Origin: Brevibacterium aurantiacum
GTDB lineage: Bacteria; Actinomycetota; Actinomycetes; Actinomycetales; Brevibacteriaceae
DNA length: 64,000 nucleotides
Reading direction: 5' to 3'
Assembly: GCF_007558825.1 (NCBI RefSeq)
Contig: NZ_VLTK01000010.1
Coordinates: 62,001 to 126,000 of the forward strand
Shown one piece after another: positions 25,759 through 34,398 of this stretch. Each line of letters starts with the position of its first letter. The first letter of the stretch is position 1. The notes under the pieces were generated by a model. That model saw only the letters and a list, made by a program, of their open reading frames with translations. It searched no databases and was not told the origin of the DNA. The translations under genes and the position numbers were made by a program.

Positions 25759-26670
25759 TCAGTCCGTGGTGGCAACGATGACGACGACCTTGCCCTTGCC
25801 GCTCTCGGCATTGTCATGTGCCTCGGCGATATCTTCCAGCGGGAGTTCAAGGTCCACGCGGGGCGTGTAGAGTCCGCGCTCACCCAGTTGGGCCCCACGT
25901 TCGATCAGGGCGGATTCGTTCCGAGCGTCGACCTTCTTCGCGCCGAGCTGGGCCGCCCCTTCGTCATCGATAACAGTGACGACGCGAGCCGGGTCACCCA
26001 CGATCTGGACGAGGTCGGGCAGGGACGCGGACGGCGCCAAGTGCACGGCAGCGCCGATTCCCTCGGGAGCGAGTTGGACCAGACGCTCGGCAAGACCATC
26101 GCCATAAACTGTCGCAGTGATACCCAGAGCGGTGAGGTAGTCCAGATTGCGTTGTCCTCCAGTACCGATCACGGTGGCTCCGGCAGCGAGGGCCATAGCG
26201 ACTGCTGCTGTGCCGACTGCCCCCGACGCCCCCTCAATCAGGACGGTCTGACCATCGAGATCACCGAACTCCTCGATTGCTGCGGCCGCGGTTGCCGAAG
26301 CGAGCCCTGCTGCAGCTGCCTGAGCTGTGGACCACCCCGAAGGAGCGTGACTCCATGCGGTGAGCACGGCGTATTCACCGCTGGTATCGCTCACCCCGCC
26401 AAGACCGAATACGCGGTCGCCCACGCTGGTTCCTTCGACCCCATCGCCTACTTCGTCGACGATGCCGACGGCGTCTCGCCCAGGGACAGCAGGAAGATCC
26501 AAGGGCAGAAACTCCCGCACACTGCCCGCGCGGATGATGTAGTCGATGGGATTGACGCTGACGGCCTGCACAGCGATGCGAACTGACCCTGGAATCGCGT
26601 GTGGGTCGGGGGCGTCTTCAACAGTAAGGACCCGCGGTTCGCCGTAGGAGTGGAAACGTGCTGCTTTCAT
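25759..26670 (-). CDS. NADP-dependent medium-chain oxidoreductase (quinone reductase-like)
   Basis: 303 residues. MKAARFHSYGEPRVLTVEDAPDP opens the zinc-less quinone oxidoreductase fold, VPGRDAVGIVDEVGDGV is the conserved loop, and VLIEGASGAVGTAAVAMA is the NADP-binding turn. The start follows AAGGA. It diverges from a MarR gene over a region containing two matching palindromes, so it is probably induced by electrophiles or quinones through that regulator. Confidence 0.9.
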   Translation of the reverse strand: MKAARFHSYGEPRVLTVEDAPDPHAIPGSVRIAVQAVSVNPIDYIIRAGSVREFLPLDLPAVPGRDAVGIVDEVGDGVEGTSVGDRVFGLGGVSDTSGEYAVLTAWSHAPSGWSTAQAAAAGLASATAAAAIEEFGDLDGQTVLIEGASGAVGTAAVAMALAAGATVIGTGGQRNLDYLTALGITATVYGDGLAERLVQLAPEGIGAAVHLAPSASLPDLVQIVGDPARVVTVIDDEGAAQLGAKKVDARNESALIERGAQLGERGLYTPRVDLELPLEDIAEAHDNAESGKGKVVVIVATTD

Positions 26671-26701
26671 AGGACTTCCTTGCTGAGCGGGAGAGACAAT
26701 T

Positions 26702-26747
26702 CTTTCTGCGGAAAGTAACTCTAGCAGAAATGCTTTCCACGGAAAGC
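26702..26747. promoter_or_regulatory. Paired MarR operators between quinone reductase and marR
   Basis: Site 1, 26702-26715: CTTTC-TGCG-GAAAG. Site 2, 26732-26747: GCTTTCC-AC-GGAAAGC (perfect 7-bp arms). Centres are 31 bp apart, about three helical turns, in the divergent promoter region. Confidence 0.75.
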
Positions 26748-26753
26748 AACGCT

Positions 26754-27272
26754 ATGATTCCATATATGATGTCGGACCCACACCTCACCTCTCAGCAGGA
26801 TCGCACCTGGAACCTACTGGTCGGCGTCATGATGTGGCTCCCCGCTGAACTCGACGCCTTCCTCCAGCGAACCACCGGGCTCAGCCACTGTGAGTACCAA
26901 GTGCTGCGCTGGCTCTCAGCAGGCGAGGATCGCGAAATTCATATGAGCCGTCTTGCCGCAACAGCAAACGTCACGCCCTCCCACCTCTCACGGATCGTGG
27001 CACGACTCGAGAAGCAGGGCTCTCTCACTCGTTCTGCCGACCAGACCGACGCCCGCAAGACCCTCGCACGTCTGACCGATGCTGGGACTCTCATCGTCGA
27101 GGAGACCGAGCCTGCATACGTTGCCGAGGTGCGCCGACATGTCTTCGACCGACTCGATCAGCAGGCGATCGAACAACTCGAGACTCTGACCGAGACGATC
27201 CTCACGCCCCTCCGCAGCGACTGCGTAGCAGTGCTGCCGGCCCGGAACTCGCACGAGAAACGTGCAGTTTAA
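26754..27272 (+). CDS. MarR-family transcriptional regulator
   Basis: About 172 residues. The winged helix is HMSRLAATANVTPSHLSRIVARLEKQGSLTRSADQTDARKTLARLTDAG, typical MarR. The start is uncertain: ATG codons occur at 26754, 26766 and 26769, no Shine-Dalgarno is clear, and an upstream ATG at 26730 falls inside the operator and is rejected. It diverges from the quinone reductase gene, which it probably represses together with itself. Its stop codon overlaps that of hemD on the other strand. Confidence 0.88.
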   Translation: MIPYMMSDPHLTSQQDRTWNLLVGVMMWLPAELDAFLQRTTGLSHCEYQVLRWLSAGEDREIHMSRLAATANVTPSHLSRIVARLEKQGSLTRSADQTDARKTLARLTDAGTLIVEETEPAYVAEVRRHVFDRLDQQAIEQLETLTETILTPLRSDCVAVLPARNSHEKRAV

Positions 27273-28135
27273 CTGCGACGGTCTTCCCCTGCCTGCTTCC
27301 GCGCCGAAAGTTCGGCGACCATCGAACGCACGAGCGAACCCAAGCGGAACCTCTCGGGGATCAACGGCGTTATTCCGTGCTCCACCAGCGGTGCCGCCGT
27401 GACGTTGCCGACCACCGCGGCGAGCACACCGTTCTCGTCGGCGAGAGCAGCAAGGACTTCCGGCAGCAGACCCTGGTCACGAGCTGCGTCCAGAAATGCG
27501 CTGACCCCGGGCGCCGAGGTGAAGGCCACGGCATCGCAGCGACGGTCCGCGATGAGGCCGACGGCTGCATCCACGGCCTCCGGATCGGGCGCGGGGCCCC
27601 ACCGGTAGACCACCAGCGAACTGACCTCGGCGCCGGCTGCCGCGAAAGCTTCATCTAGACCATCAGCGCCGGCACCATGGTGCTGCACCGCAATCCGAAG
27701 GCCGCGCACGCCTTCTTCGAGCAGGACCTCCTGGATCTCAGAGTTGGTCTCTGATTCGGCGACCCAGGCCGGTGTCAGCCCAGCGGCTTGGATTGCGCCG
27801 CGTGCCTTGGGACCGCGGGCGATGATCCGGGCACCGGCGAGCATGGCGTGCCACTGTTCGCTGAGGCCCTCTGCCTCGGCGACTTCGGCCCAGCCGTTGA
27901 AGCCGACCCCGGTCGTGACCACAACGACATCGGGCTGAGCGTCGATGAGGGCACGCGTGCGTGCGACGAGCTCAGGGTCATCGATGTTCGGGATGACCGA
28001 CAGTGTGGGCGCGTGCACGATGGTCGCACCATGCCGTTCGAGGGCACCAGCAAACTGTTCGGCCTTCCGCTGGGCAGTCAGAACCACACGGCATCCGGCC
28101 AGCGGGCCGCTCAGGTCACTTCGAGACTCGTCCAT
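27269..28135 (-). CDS. hemD: Uroporphyrinogen-III synthase-like protein
   Basis: 288 residues with two similar alpha/beta lobes (LAGCRVVLTAQRKAEQFAGALERHGATIVHAP, and DAVAFTSAPGVSAFLDAARDQGLL), as in HemD, which closes hydroxymethylbilane to uroporphyrinogen III. VVVTTGVGFNGW is the expected inter-lobe motif. The start at ATG 28135 has AAGGA upstream. No other haem gene lies nearby, and there is no C-terminal DNA-binding domain as found in some actinobacterial fusions. It may be a second, stand-alone copy. Confidence 0.85.
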   Translation of the reverse strand: MDESRSDLSGPLAGCRVVLTAQRKAEQFAGALERHGATIVHAPTLSVIPNIDDPELVARTRALIDAQPDVVVVTTGVGFNGWAEVAEAEGLSEQWHAMLAGARIIARGPKARGAIQAAGLTPAWVAESETNSEIQEVLLEEGVRGLRIAVQHHGAGADGLDEAFAAAGAEVSSLVVYRWGPAPDPEAVDAAVGLIADRRCDAVAFTSAPGVSAFLDAARDQGLLPEVLAALADENGVLAAVVGNVTAAPLVEHGITPLIPERFRLGSLVRSMVAELSARKQAGEDRRS

Positions 28136-28235
28136 GCACACATCCTTGCTTTCGCAGGACGTCAGGGCAACTCACGGATCAATGCAAGGGACGCTGAAAT
28201 CGGCTCGGTTGATCTCTCAGAGTCACAACGGCCTT

Positions 28236-29930
28236 TCACAGATATGAGGCAGGCGTCGAGAGCAGGTCAATCCCCCACAGCCAGGGAAGTACGAGGAACA
28301 CTGCTGCAATGATGAACGCCAGGGCGAGTATGTTGATCCAGAATCCGGTCCTCACCATCTCCAGGATTGTGATCTTCCCGGTTCCGAACATGATCGCATT
28401 CGGTGGCGTCCCCACTGGGAGCATAAACGCGCAATTGGCCGCCATTGCGCATGGCACCATCAGCGCGTAGGGGTGGATGCCCAGGGCAAGTGCGAATGCC
28501 GCCATGACCGGAAGGATCATCGTCGCAGTTGCAGCGTTTGACGTGATTTCCGTGAGGAACAGCACGAGCGCGGTGGAGATGACGATCACGAGGAAGATGT
28601 TGATCCCGTCCAGGGTACGCAGCTGTTCGCCGATCCACTCGGAGAGACCGCTGTCGACGAAGCCTGCAGCAATTGCCAGGCCGCCGCCGAACAATAGGAG
28701 GATGCCCCACGGAATCTTGGTGGAATCCTCCCACCGGAGAATTCGCTTCTCTTGGGTGCCGCGACTCGGCAGCGTGAACAGAACAATCGCGCCCATGATG
28801 CCGATGACGCCGTCGCTGATACCCGGAAGCAGGTCCTCCCAGATGAATGAGCGGGTGACCCACATAAACGCAACACCGATGAAGACACAGAGAACTGTCT
28901 TCTCCTGACTCGACATTTTTCCAAGGGCAGCCTTTTCGTCCCTGATGAGTTCTTCTCCGCCCGGCAGTTGTTTGAAGCGGACTTTGAACTTCACGCCTGT
29001 GAGGTAGAGCCAGGTGAGAGTCAGCAATATGACGACGATTGGGACTCCGAACAACATCCATTGCGCGAACGAAATGGTCTCGTCGAACAACTCTCCGACT
29101 GTTGCAGAGAGTACGGCGAGAGGTGGCGTGCCGATCAGAGTTCCCAGCCCACCGACGGTGGCCGCGTACCCGATACCGAAGATGATCGATTTCTCGAACT
29201 TGGGGAGTTCGTCCTGGTACTCGCCTCCTCGCAGAGATCGCGCGGCCTGGTAAGCGACAGCCAAGCCGACGGGGATCATCATCATTGTGGCCGCGGTGTT
29301 GGATACCCACATGGAGAGGAATCCTGTTGCGACCATGAAGCCGAGCACAATGCGGCGCGGGCTCGTGCCGATCGCTGCGACGATCGAAAGTGCGATTCGT
29401 TGATGCAGATTCCACTTCTCCATCGCAATCGCCAGTGTGAAGCCCCCGATGAACAGGAAGATGATGTCGTTGCCATAGGCGGCAACGACCGAATCTCCGT
29501 CGAGCGCTCGGGTGAGAGGAAACAGGACCACCGGAAGCAGAGACGTAGCAGGGATGGGGATCGCCTCGGTGATCCACCATGTCGCTACCCAGAGCGTGCT
29601 GGCGAGGACTGCCTGCGCCTCAGAACTTAGCCCGTCAGGTTTGAAGAAGACGAGAGTGAGTGTGAAGAGCAGTGGTCCTAGAAACAGCCCCGTAAGGCGT
29701 GCAGGCGTGTAACCGGGCCCAATGGGGTCCGGAGCCTTCGCCGCCCCGGCCTCGTCAATGTGGTCCGAGCGGTCTGTGGTCGACGTGCCCCCAGCTGCGC
29801 TGCTCATTGCCATGGTTTGGATACCGGTTGGCTTCCGGACATTTGAGAACGTGAGGATCTTCTTGATCTCGTAGTGCGACGCCCACAGGCTTCCCCATAT
29901 GGCGTTGAGATGAGAGTGTGCTGTTGCCAT
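28236..29930 (-). CDS. DASS/SLC13-family dicarboxylate transporter, probable tartrate importer
   Basis: 564 residues. After a ~70-residue polar N-terminus come about 11-12 membrane segments with both Na+/carboxylate motifs of the family: SNTAATMMMIPVG in the first half and SNAATATMILPVMAAF in the second, plus IGTPPLA and VGTPPNA loops. It is homologous to VcINDY-type transporters. The start at 29930 follows AGAAGG. It lies downstream of the D-tartrate dehydratase gene on the same strand, separated by a 256-bp spacer with a hairpin, so D-tartrate is the likely cargo. Confidence 0.92.
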   Translation of the reverse strand: MATAHSHLNAIWGSLWASHYEIKKILTFSNVRKPTGIQTMAMSSAAGGTSTTDRSDHIDEAGAAKAPDPIGPGYTPARLTGLFLGPLLFTLTLVFFKPDGLSSEAQAVLASTLWVATWWITEAIPIPATSLLPVVLFPLTRALDGDSVVAAYGNDIIFLFIGGFTLAIAMEKWNLHQRIALSIVAAIGTSPRRIVLGFMVATGFLSMWVSNTAATMMMIPVGLAVAYQAARSLRGGEYQDELPKFEKSIIFGIGYAATVGGLGTLIGTPPLAVLSATVGELFDETISFAQWMLFGVPIVVILLTLTWLYLTGVKFKVRFKQLPGGEELIRDEKAALGKMSSQEKTVLCVFIGVAFMWVTRSFIWEDLLPGISDGVIGIMGAIVLFTLPSRGTQEKRILRWEDSTKIPWGILLLFGGGLAIAAGFVDSGLSEWIGEQLRTLDGINIFLVIVISTALVLFLTEITSNAATATMILPVMAAFALALGIHPYALMVPCAMAANCAFMLPVGTPPNAIMFGTGKITILEMVRTGFWINILALAFIIAAVFLVLPWLWGIDLLSTPASYL

Positions 29931-30129
29931 TGCTGTACCTTCTTTGGTCTCTTGCTCGGCGTATGTATTGCAGTGTCAGTTCGTGTGTCGCGTGCGAAGC
30001 GATGTCCGACTTCGTCATCAGATGGAACTGTGATGCCGGGTGTGTAGAGGCCGGTCGGTGTGAGAGGAAAAGCCGGCGGCGTTGACGGCGATCGCTTGGT
30101 GATCCGGTATAGACAGATCGTTCGTAACA

Positions 30130-30172
30130 GCTGGCGGCCCCGTTCTGCCGAGAAGGCCAGGGGACCGCCAGC
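30130..30172 (-). terminator. Hairpin between D-tartrate dehydratase and transporter genes
   Basis: GCTGGCGG-CCCC (30130-30141) pairs with GGGG-A-CCGCCAGC (30160-30172), a 12-bp stem with one bulged base. It could attenuate or end transcription from the dehydratase promoter before the transporter gene. Confidence 0.6.
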
Positions 30173-30186
30173 CGGATGTGGTGAGA

Positions 30187-31350
30187 TCAGGCGTGCAAGT
30201 TCCGCAGCACCTCGTAGAACGCGGCCTTTCCTTCCAGCCCGATGCCCGGTAAGTCTCCGGGTGATACACGGCCATGGGAGATGACAGCGTCGTCGGTGAA
30301 TCCGCCGGTGGGCTGGAATTCCCCGGGATATGATTCGTTGCCGCCAAGTTTGAGCGCGGCGGCAATGTGCAGTGAGAACTGGTGACCGCCGTGCGGGATG
30401 CAACGACGCGATGACCACCCGTGCTGGGAGAGCATGTCGAGGACACGTCTGTACTCTGTCAGGCCATAGCTCAGAGCGGGGTCCACTTGGATGTAGTCAC
30501 GGTCGGCACGCATGCCCCCGTATCGAATCAAGTTGCGAGCGTCTTGGACAGAAAAGAGGTTCTCACCGGTGGCAATGGGATTGCGGTAGTTCTCCGACAA
30601 CGTTGCATTGAGTCCGTAATCGAGAGGATCGCCTACTTCCTCGTACCAGAACAGGTTGTACTGGTCGATGGCTTTGCCGTATTCGAGCGCGGTGTGGAGG
30701 TCGAACTTGCCGTTGACATCGACCATGAGCCGCGAACCATCCCCGTCGAGTACGTCAATGACGGCCTCGATGCGCTCGAGGTCTTCGGCGAGGTCGGCAC
30801 CGCCGATCTTCATCTTGACGTTCTCATAGCCGGAAGCCAGGAAGCCTCGCATCTCGTCCTGCAGGTCGTTCAGTGTCTTGCCGGGGGCGTAATAGCCACC
30901 AGCTGCATAGACGAAGACGTCATCGTCGGGATCGCCATCGCCGTAGTGGTCGGAGATCCAACGGTACAGAGGGACTCCAGCGATCTTGGCGGCCAGGTCG
31001 TGGAGTGCCATATCGGCAACGCCCACGGCAACAGAACGTTCACCGTGACCGCCCGGCTTCTCGTTGGCCATCATGATGCCCCACGCCTTGGCTGGGGAGA
31101 GCTCACCGTTGTCGGTGAGCTCGTCAATCGCTGCGTTTTCGAGTCGCGGCAGGATGCGGTCGTTCAATATGGCAGTGGCGTTGTACCGACCGTTCGAGTT
31201 GAAGCCGTAGCCGACCACCGGCTTGCCGTCGACAATGACATCGCTGACAAGCGCCAGGATCGTGCAGTCCATCTTGCTGAAATCAATGTAGGCATTGCGC
31301 ATCGACGAACTGATCGGAATGGTGCCCGCATGAGCAGAGACAATCCTCAT
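30187..31350 (-). CDS. D(-)-tartrate dehydratase (enolase superfamily)
   Basis: 387 residues. It closely resembles the characterised Bradyrhizobium D-tartrate dehydratase: MRNAYIDFSKM near the start, GYGFNSNGRY, NEKPGGHGERSVAVG, VFVYAAGGYY, the catalytic KMKIGG, metal ligands in VDVNGKFD, WYEEVGDPLDYGLNA and ATGENLFS, and the catalytic His in CIPHGGHQFS. It converts D-tartrate to oxaloacetate and water. It diverges from a GntR gene whose promoter region carries large palindromes, and a DASS transporter follows. Confidence 0.93.
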   Translation of the reverse strand: MRIVSAHAGTIPISSSMRNAYIDFSKMDCTILALVSDVIVDGKPVVGYGFNSNGRYNATAILNDRILPRLENAAIDELTDNGELSPAKAWGIMMANEKPGGHGERSVAVGVADMALHDLAAKIAGVPLYRWISDHYGDGDPDDDVFVYAAGGYYAPGKTLNDLQDEMRGFLASGYENVKMKIGGADLAEDLERIEAVIDVLDGDGSRLMVDVNGKFDLHTALEYGKAIDQYNLFWYEEVGDPLDYGLNATLSENYRNPIATGENLFSVQDARNLIRYGGMRADRDYIQVDPALSYGLTEYRRVLDMLSQHGWSSRRCIPHGGHQFSLHIAAALKLGGNESYPGEFQPTGGFTDDAVISHGRVSPGDLPGIGLEGKAAFYEVLRNLHA

Positions 31351-31372
31351 GGTCCTCCTTCTTCGGATTAGG

Positions 31373-31395
31373 ATCTTATAAGACTCTTATAAGAT
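31373..31395. promoter_or_regulatory. Tandem perfect palindromes: operator for the D-tartrate genes
   Basis: TCTTATAAGA (31374-31383) and TCTTATAAGA (31385-31394) are two identical 10-bp palindromes separated by one C. With the flanking A and T, the whole 23 bp is itself a perfect inverted repeat around that C. It lies 23 bases upstream of the dehydratase start on the minus strand and upstream of gntR. Confidence 0.8.
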
Positions 31396-31465
31396 GGTTA
31401 TACCGTACACTGGCCGGACTAGCGGTACAAGGTCAAAAGGGCCTTTTCTTGGGAATGGGGTCACC

Positions 31466-32167
31466 ATGAATGGCGCTGGCGTAATGCCGAGCAAAGGTTC
31501 GCAGGCGTACGCGGAGCTTCGGCGCCGGATCACATCAGGCGAGCTGGCACCCGGGTCGCGTTTGTCGCAGTATGAACTCGCAGAAAACCTGGGGATGAGC
31601 ATCACCCCACTTCGTGAGGCAATCCGACGATTGGCGAGCGAAGACTGGCTCACAATAGATGCCCATCGGGACGCACGCGTCGCCCCGATGAGCGCATCCG
31701 AGGCCCGTCATCTGCTGGAGGTTCGCTACTCGCTGGAACCATCAGCAACCGAACTGGCCGCCAAACGCAGAACCGAGAGGGACATTGCCGCAATGAAGGC
31801 CGCGGCCGACAACCTGCTGCCTGTGACTCGGGACTGGGGGGAGGAAGCCATCGGTGCGCACCGAGCCTTCCATCGGTCCATCTACGTCGCCTCGCACAAT
31901 GACGTGATGGTCAAGCTATTAGACGACCTGTGGGACAAATCCGATCGGTACCGACGCATAGGCCTCGAGCTTCCCGCTGGCGCCAAGCCTCGCACCATCG
32001 ATCAGAATCAACACCATCAGATTCTCGAACTGGTCATTGCCGGCGATGGAATCGCAGCCGCCGATCTCGTCCGCACCCATGTCAGGAACAGCCTCGGCGC
32101 CGAAGTCACGGGAGCTCTGGAGAACCAAGAGTTCGGCTATTTCCCGTTTGCAGAGCATTTCGCCTGA
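31466..32167 (+). CDS. GntR-family (FCD) regulator of D-tartrate utilisation
   Basis: About 233 residues. The winged helix SRLSQYELAENLGMSITPLREAIRRLASEDWLTID is followed by an FCD domain with HRAFHRSIY and QNQHHQILELVIAGD, the usual metal/carboxylate ligands. I use ATG 31466 (MNGAGVMPSK); another ATG is at 31484, and an earlier one at 31394 lies inside the operator. It diverges from the dehydratase gene. A dicarboxylate effector such as tartrate is plausible. Confidence 0.88.
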   Translation: MNGAGVMPSKGSQAYAELRRRITSGELAPGSRLSQYELAENLGMSITPLREAIRRLASEDWLTIDAHRDARVAPMSASEARHLLEVRYSLEPSATELAAKRRTERDIAAMKAAADNLLPVTRDWGEEAIGAHRAFHRSIYVASHNDVMVKLLDDLWDKSDRYRRIGLELPAGAKPRTIDQNQHHQILELVIAGDGIAAADLVRTHVRNSLGAEVTGALENQEFGYFPFAEHFA

Positions 32168-32191
32168 GAGCCGGGAACCTGCGGATTGAGA

Positions 32192-32677
32192 TCACCCGTG
32201 CATCCGCGCGCCTTTCACCAACCGATCCACCGCATTCTTCGGCCCGCGCAGAGCAATGCCGACTAAGTTGAGATCATCGGCAGCGACCGCAGCCACAGCC
32301 TCACGGTTGGCGGCATCGTGGCCGGTCGAGAACAGTTCCTGCGTGTACACAGCCATCGGTATCCCGCGGCCCAGTGCCTTCGTCCGAGCCTTGGCCAGCA
32401 CCTCCGCGCCACCAGTCATGACGAGAACTGGCTGGCGCAGCATCGGAAGATAGTCGTTGCCGTCGGCATCTCGGTAGCTCTCCCCCACCAGGTTCGGTTC
32501 GCTGGTCGCGATGCCGGACATGAGGAAGGCGGTGACGTTGAGCTCCTGCCAGGGCAGCAGGTCATCGCGGAGGACCACGACGACCTTCGTGTCGAAGCGG
32601 ACCACCTCGGTGCGGGCGGGACTGACCGTATCGGTGGTGCCTGCGACTGTCTCTGCTGTGTTCGTGTTTTCGTGCAT
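32192..32677 (-). CDS. DUF2000 domain protein
   Basis: 161 residues. RFDTKVVVVLRDDLLPWQELNVTAFLMSGIA and RGIPMAVYTQELFSTGHDAANREAVA fit the DUF2000 family, an alpha/beta domain with a peptidyl-tRNA-hydrolase-II-like fold and no established function. I take the start as ATG 32677 (MHENTNTAE). It diverges from an AraC regulator with only 48 bases between, so it is probably that regulator's target. Confidence 0.83.
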   Translation of the reverse strand: MHENTNTAETVAGTTDTVSPARTEVVRFDTKVVVVLRDDLLPWQELNVTAFLMSGIATSEPNLVGESYRDADGNDYLPMLRQPVLVMTGGAEVLAKARTKALGRGIPMAVYTQELFSTGHDAANREAVAAVAADDLNLVGIALRGPKNAVDRLVKGARMHG

Positions 32678-32725
32678 GCTCACACTCTTGTTCAATTCCC
32701 CAGGTGGGTCTTGTACGTTTGTGAC

Positions 32726-33502
32726 ATGGCTGATGTAATCCATGCGTGGCACCCGGATGTGCCCCTGGTGCAGGAGGTGCTCCACGCACAGTTCGAACAT
32801 CATGCCTATCCGTCGCACACTCATGATTCATGGACGGTTCTGCTCGTCGATCAGGGCACCGTGACCTACGATCTGGACCGGCACGAACACCAGACAACGA
32901 ACTCGACGGTGACGCTGCTGCCGCCCCAGGTGCCCCACGATGGCCGCTCGGCGACTCCTGATGTTCCGTTTCGCAAACGTGTACTCTACCTCGAACCCGA
33001 ATGGCTGCCCCTGGACGCCATCGATGCCGCAGCGCAGACACCGATGTTCGTCGACCCAAGCGTCACCTCGACCGTCGACCAGATCCATGCCGCATTGAGT
33101 GACCCGGCCGATGTCCTCGCTGCCGAGTGCGGAGTCCTTGCGCTGCGTGACCTCGTGCAGCCGCAGCTGAAATCACCAGTCGACACGGCTTCCGACAAGC
33201 CACTTGCCCGTCGTCTGCGCCACCTGCTCGATGATCGTTTGGAAGAGGCCTTCACCATCGCCGAGGCGGCCGCTGACTTAGGTGCCCACCGCAGTCACCT
33301 GGTCCGGGTGTTCACCCAGACTTACGGGATCGCCCCGCACCAGTACGTCATCGGCCGTCGCGTGGACCGCGCCCGCAGGCTTCTCCTGTCCGGGCTCTCC
33401 CCTGCCGAGGCGGCCGCCCAGTCCGGCTTCCACGACCAGTCCCATCTCACCCGGCACTTTCGCCGGACCTTAGGAACGACCCCGGGGGTCTTCGCTGCTT
33501 GA
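32726..33502 (+). CDS. AraC-family transcriptional regulator
   Basis: 258 residues. An N-terminal cupin-type domain (HHAYPSHTHDSWTVLLVDQGTVTYDLD) is followed by the double helix-turn-helix (FTIAEAAADLGAHRSHLVRVFTQTYGIAPHQYVIGRRVDRARRLLLSG and AAAQSGFHDQSHLTRHFRRTLGTTPG). The start at ATG 32726 begins MADVIHAWHPD. It diverges from the DUF2000 gene and probably activates it. Confidence 0.92.
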   Translation: MADVIHAWHPDVPLVQEVLHAQFEHHAYPSHTHDSWTVLLVDQGTVTYDLDRHEHQTTNSTVTLLPPQVPHDGRSATPDVPFRKRVLYLEPEWLPLDAIDAAAQTPMFVDPSVTSTVDQIHAALSDPADVLAAECGVLALRDLVQPQLKSPVDTASDKPLARRLRHLLDDRLEEAFTIAEAAADLGAHRSHLVRVFTQTYGIAPHQYVIGRRVDRARRLLLSGLSPAEAAAQSGFHDQSHLTRHFRRTLGTTPGVFAA

Positions 33503-33526
33503 GGCTCTCAGTGGTAGGTCCTCGGT

Positions 33527-34345
33527 TCAGGCCACGAACGTGCAGGTGACATCCCCCAGATCGTCGAACCTCGCTGACAGGGAATCACCCGGTTCAACTG
33601 GGATGGGTTCGCTGCACGTGCCCGTAGTGATGAAATCCCCCGCGGCCAGGCCGATGTCGACGGCGGAGAGCTCATTGACCAGCCAGGTCAGTGCTGCGGC
33701 TGGGTCACCGAGAACGTTTCTGCCTACCCCCTCAAAGGCTCGGGACCCTGATGGGCCGTCGACTTCGGCGGTCATCGACACCTCGGCCAGATCGCGCAAG
33801 GACCAGGTCTCCTTCACCGCAGGCCCCAGCACAAACCGGTGTCCGCAGGCGTTGTCGGCGATCATCTGCAGTGCACCGGCTGTGGTGACATCGGTGAAGC
33901 GGGAACTTGGCAGTTCGATGCCGAAGTGCAGCGCAGCCACCGCCTCCATCACCTCGTCGAGAGTGTACGCGCTTCTGCGCGGAGGCAGCGCCGTGCCGAG
34001 GACGAACACGAACTCCGGCTCGGCCAGACACATCGAGTTGCCGCTCAGCGACACAGCCTCCCCGTCGCCTTGGATGCGGTCGGCGAGCACGCGACCACCC
34101 AGCGGGCCCTCGACATTGATATGCCGTTGCCCGGCCTCACTCGTCGCCGCGATCTTCCACCCTCGGGTGGGCTGCCCTTCCAACTCGGCATAGCGGGTCT
34201 GCATCGCGTAGGCCTCTGCCCGAGTCGCAGGAACTGCCTCTGCCGGCATCGCATCGATCGCCGCCCCCTGTAGACCCACCTTGTGCACGGCGGTGGCACC
34301 GCGTTCGATCTTCTCCGTCGAAGACATCGCATTCACGTCCGTCAT
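33527..34345 (-). CDS. 2-keto-4-pentenoate hydratase-like (fumarylacetoacetate hydrolase superfamily) protein
   Basis: About 272 residues. The metal-binding motif CLAEPEFVFVLG (E-x-E) and GWKIAATSEAGQRHINVEGPLGG, IELPSSRF and GDFITTGTCSEPIPVEPGD follow the MhpD/hydratase pattern. Enzymes of this group hydrate 2-hydroxypentadienoates from aromatic ring cleavage, or decarboxylate 4-oxalocrotonate. No ring-cleavage dioxygenase is nearby, so its pathway is unclear. The start is taken at 34345 (MTDVNAMSST) without a clear ribosome-binding site. It lies 32 bases after the oxidoreductase gene. Confidence 0.85.
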   Translation of the reverse strand: MTDVNAMSSTEKIERGATAVHKVGLQGAAIDAMPAEAVPATRAEAYAMQTRYAELEGQPTRGWKIAATSEAGQRHINVEGPLGGRVLADRIQGDGEAVSLSGNSMCLAEPEFVFVLGTALPPRRSAYTLDEVMEAVAALHFGIELPSSRFTDVTTAGALQMIADNACGHRFVLGPAVKETWSLRDLAEVSMTAEVDGPSGSRAFEGVGRNVLGDPAAALTWLVNELSAVDIGLAAGDFITTGTCSEPIPVEPGDSLSARFDDLGDVTCTFVA

Positions 34346-34398
34346 GGGATCAGTGTGGCACGGCACGATCGAACCGTAGAGGTGTGACCGTCAAGCGG

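Noticed and set aside
28267..29580. 437-codon open frame on the - strand
   Set aside because: Out-of-frame shadow of the DASS transporter, rich in Arg, His and Pro.
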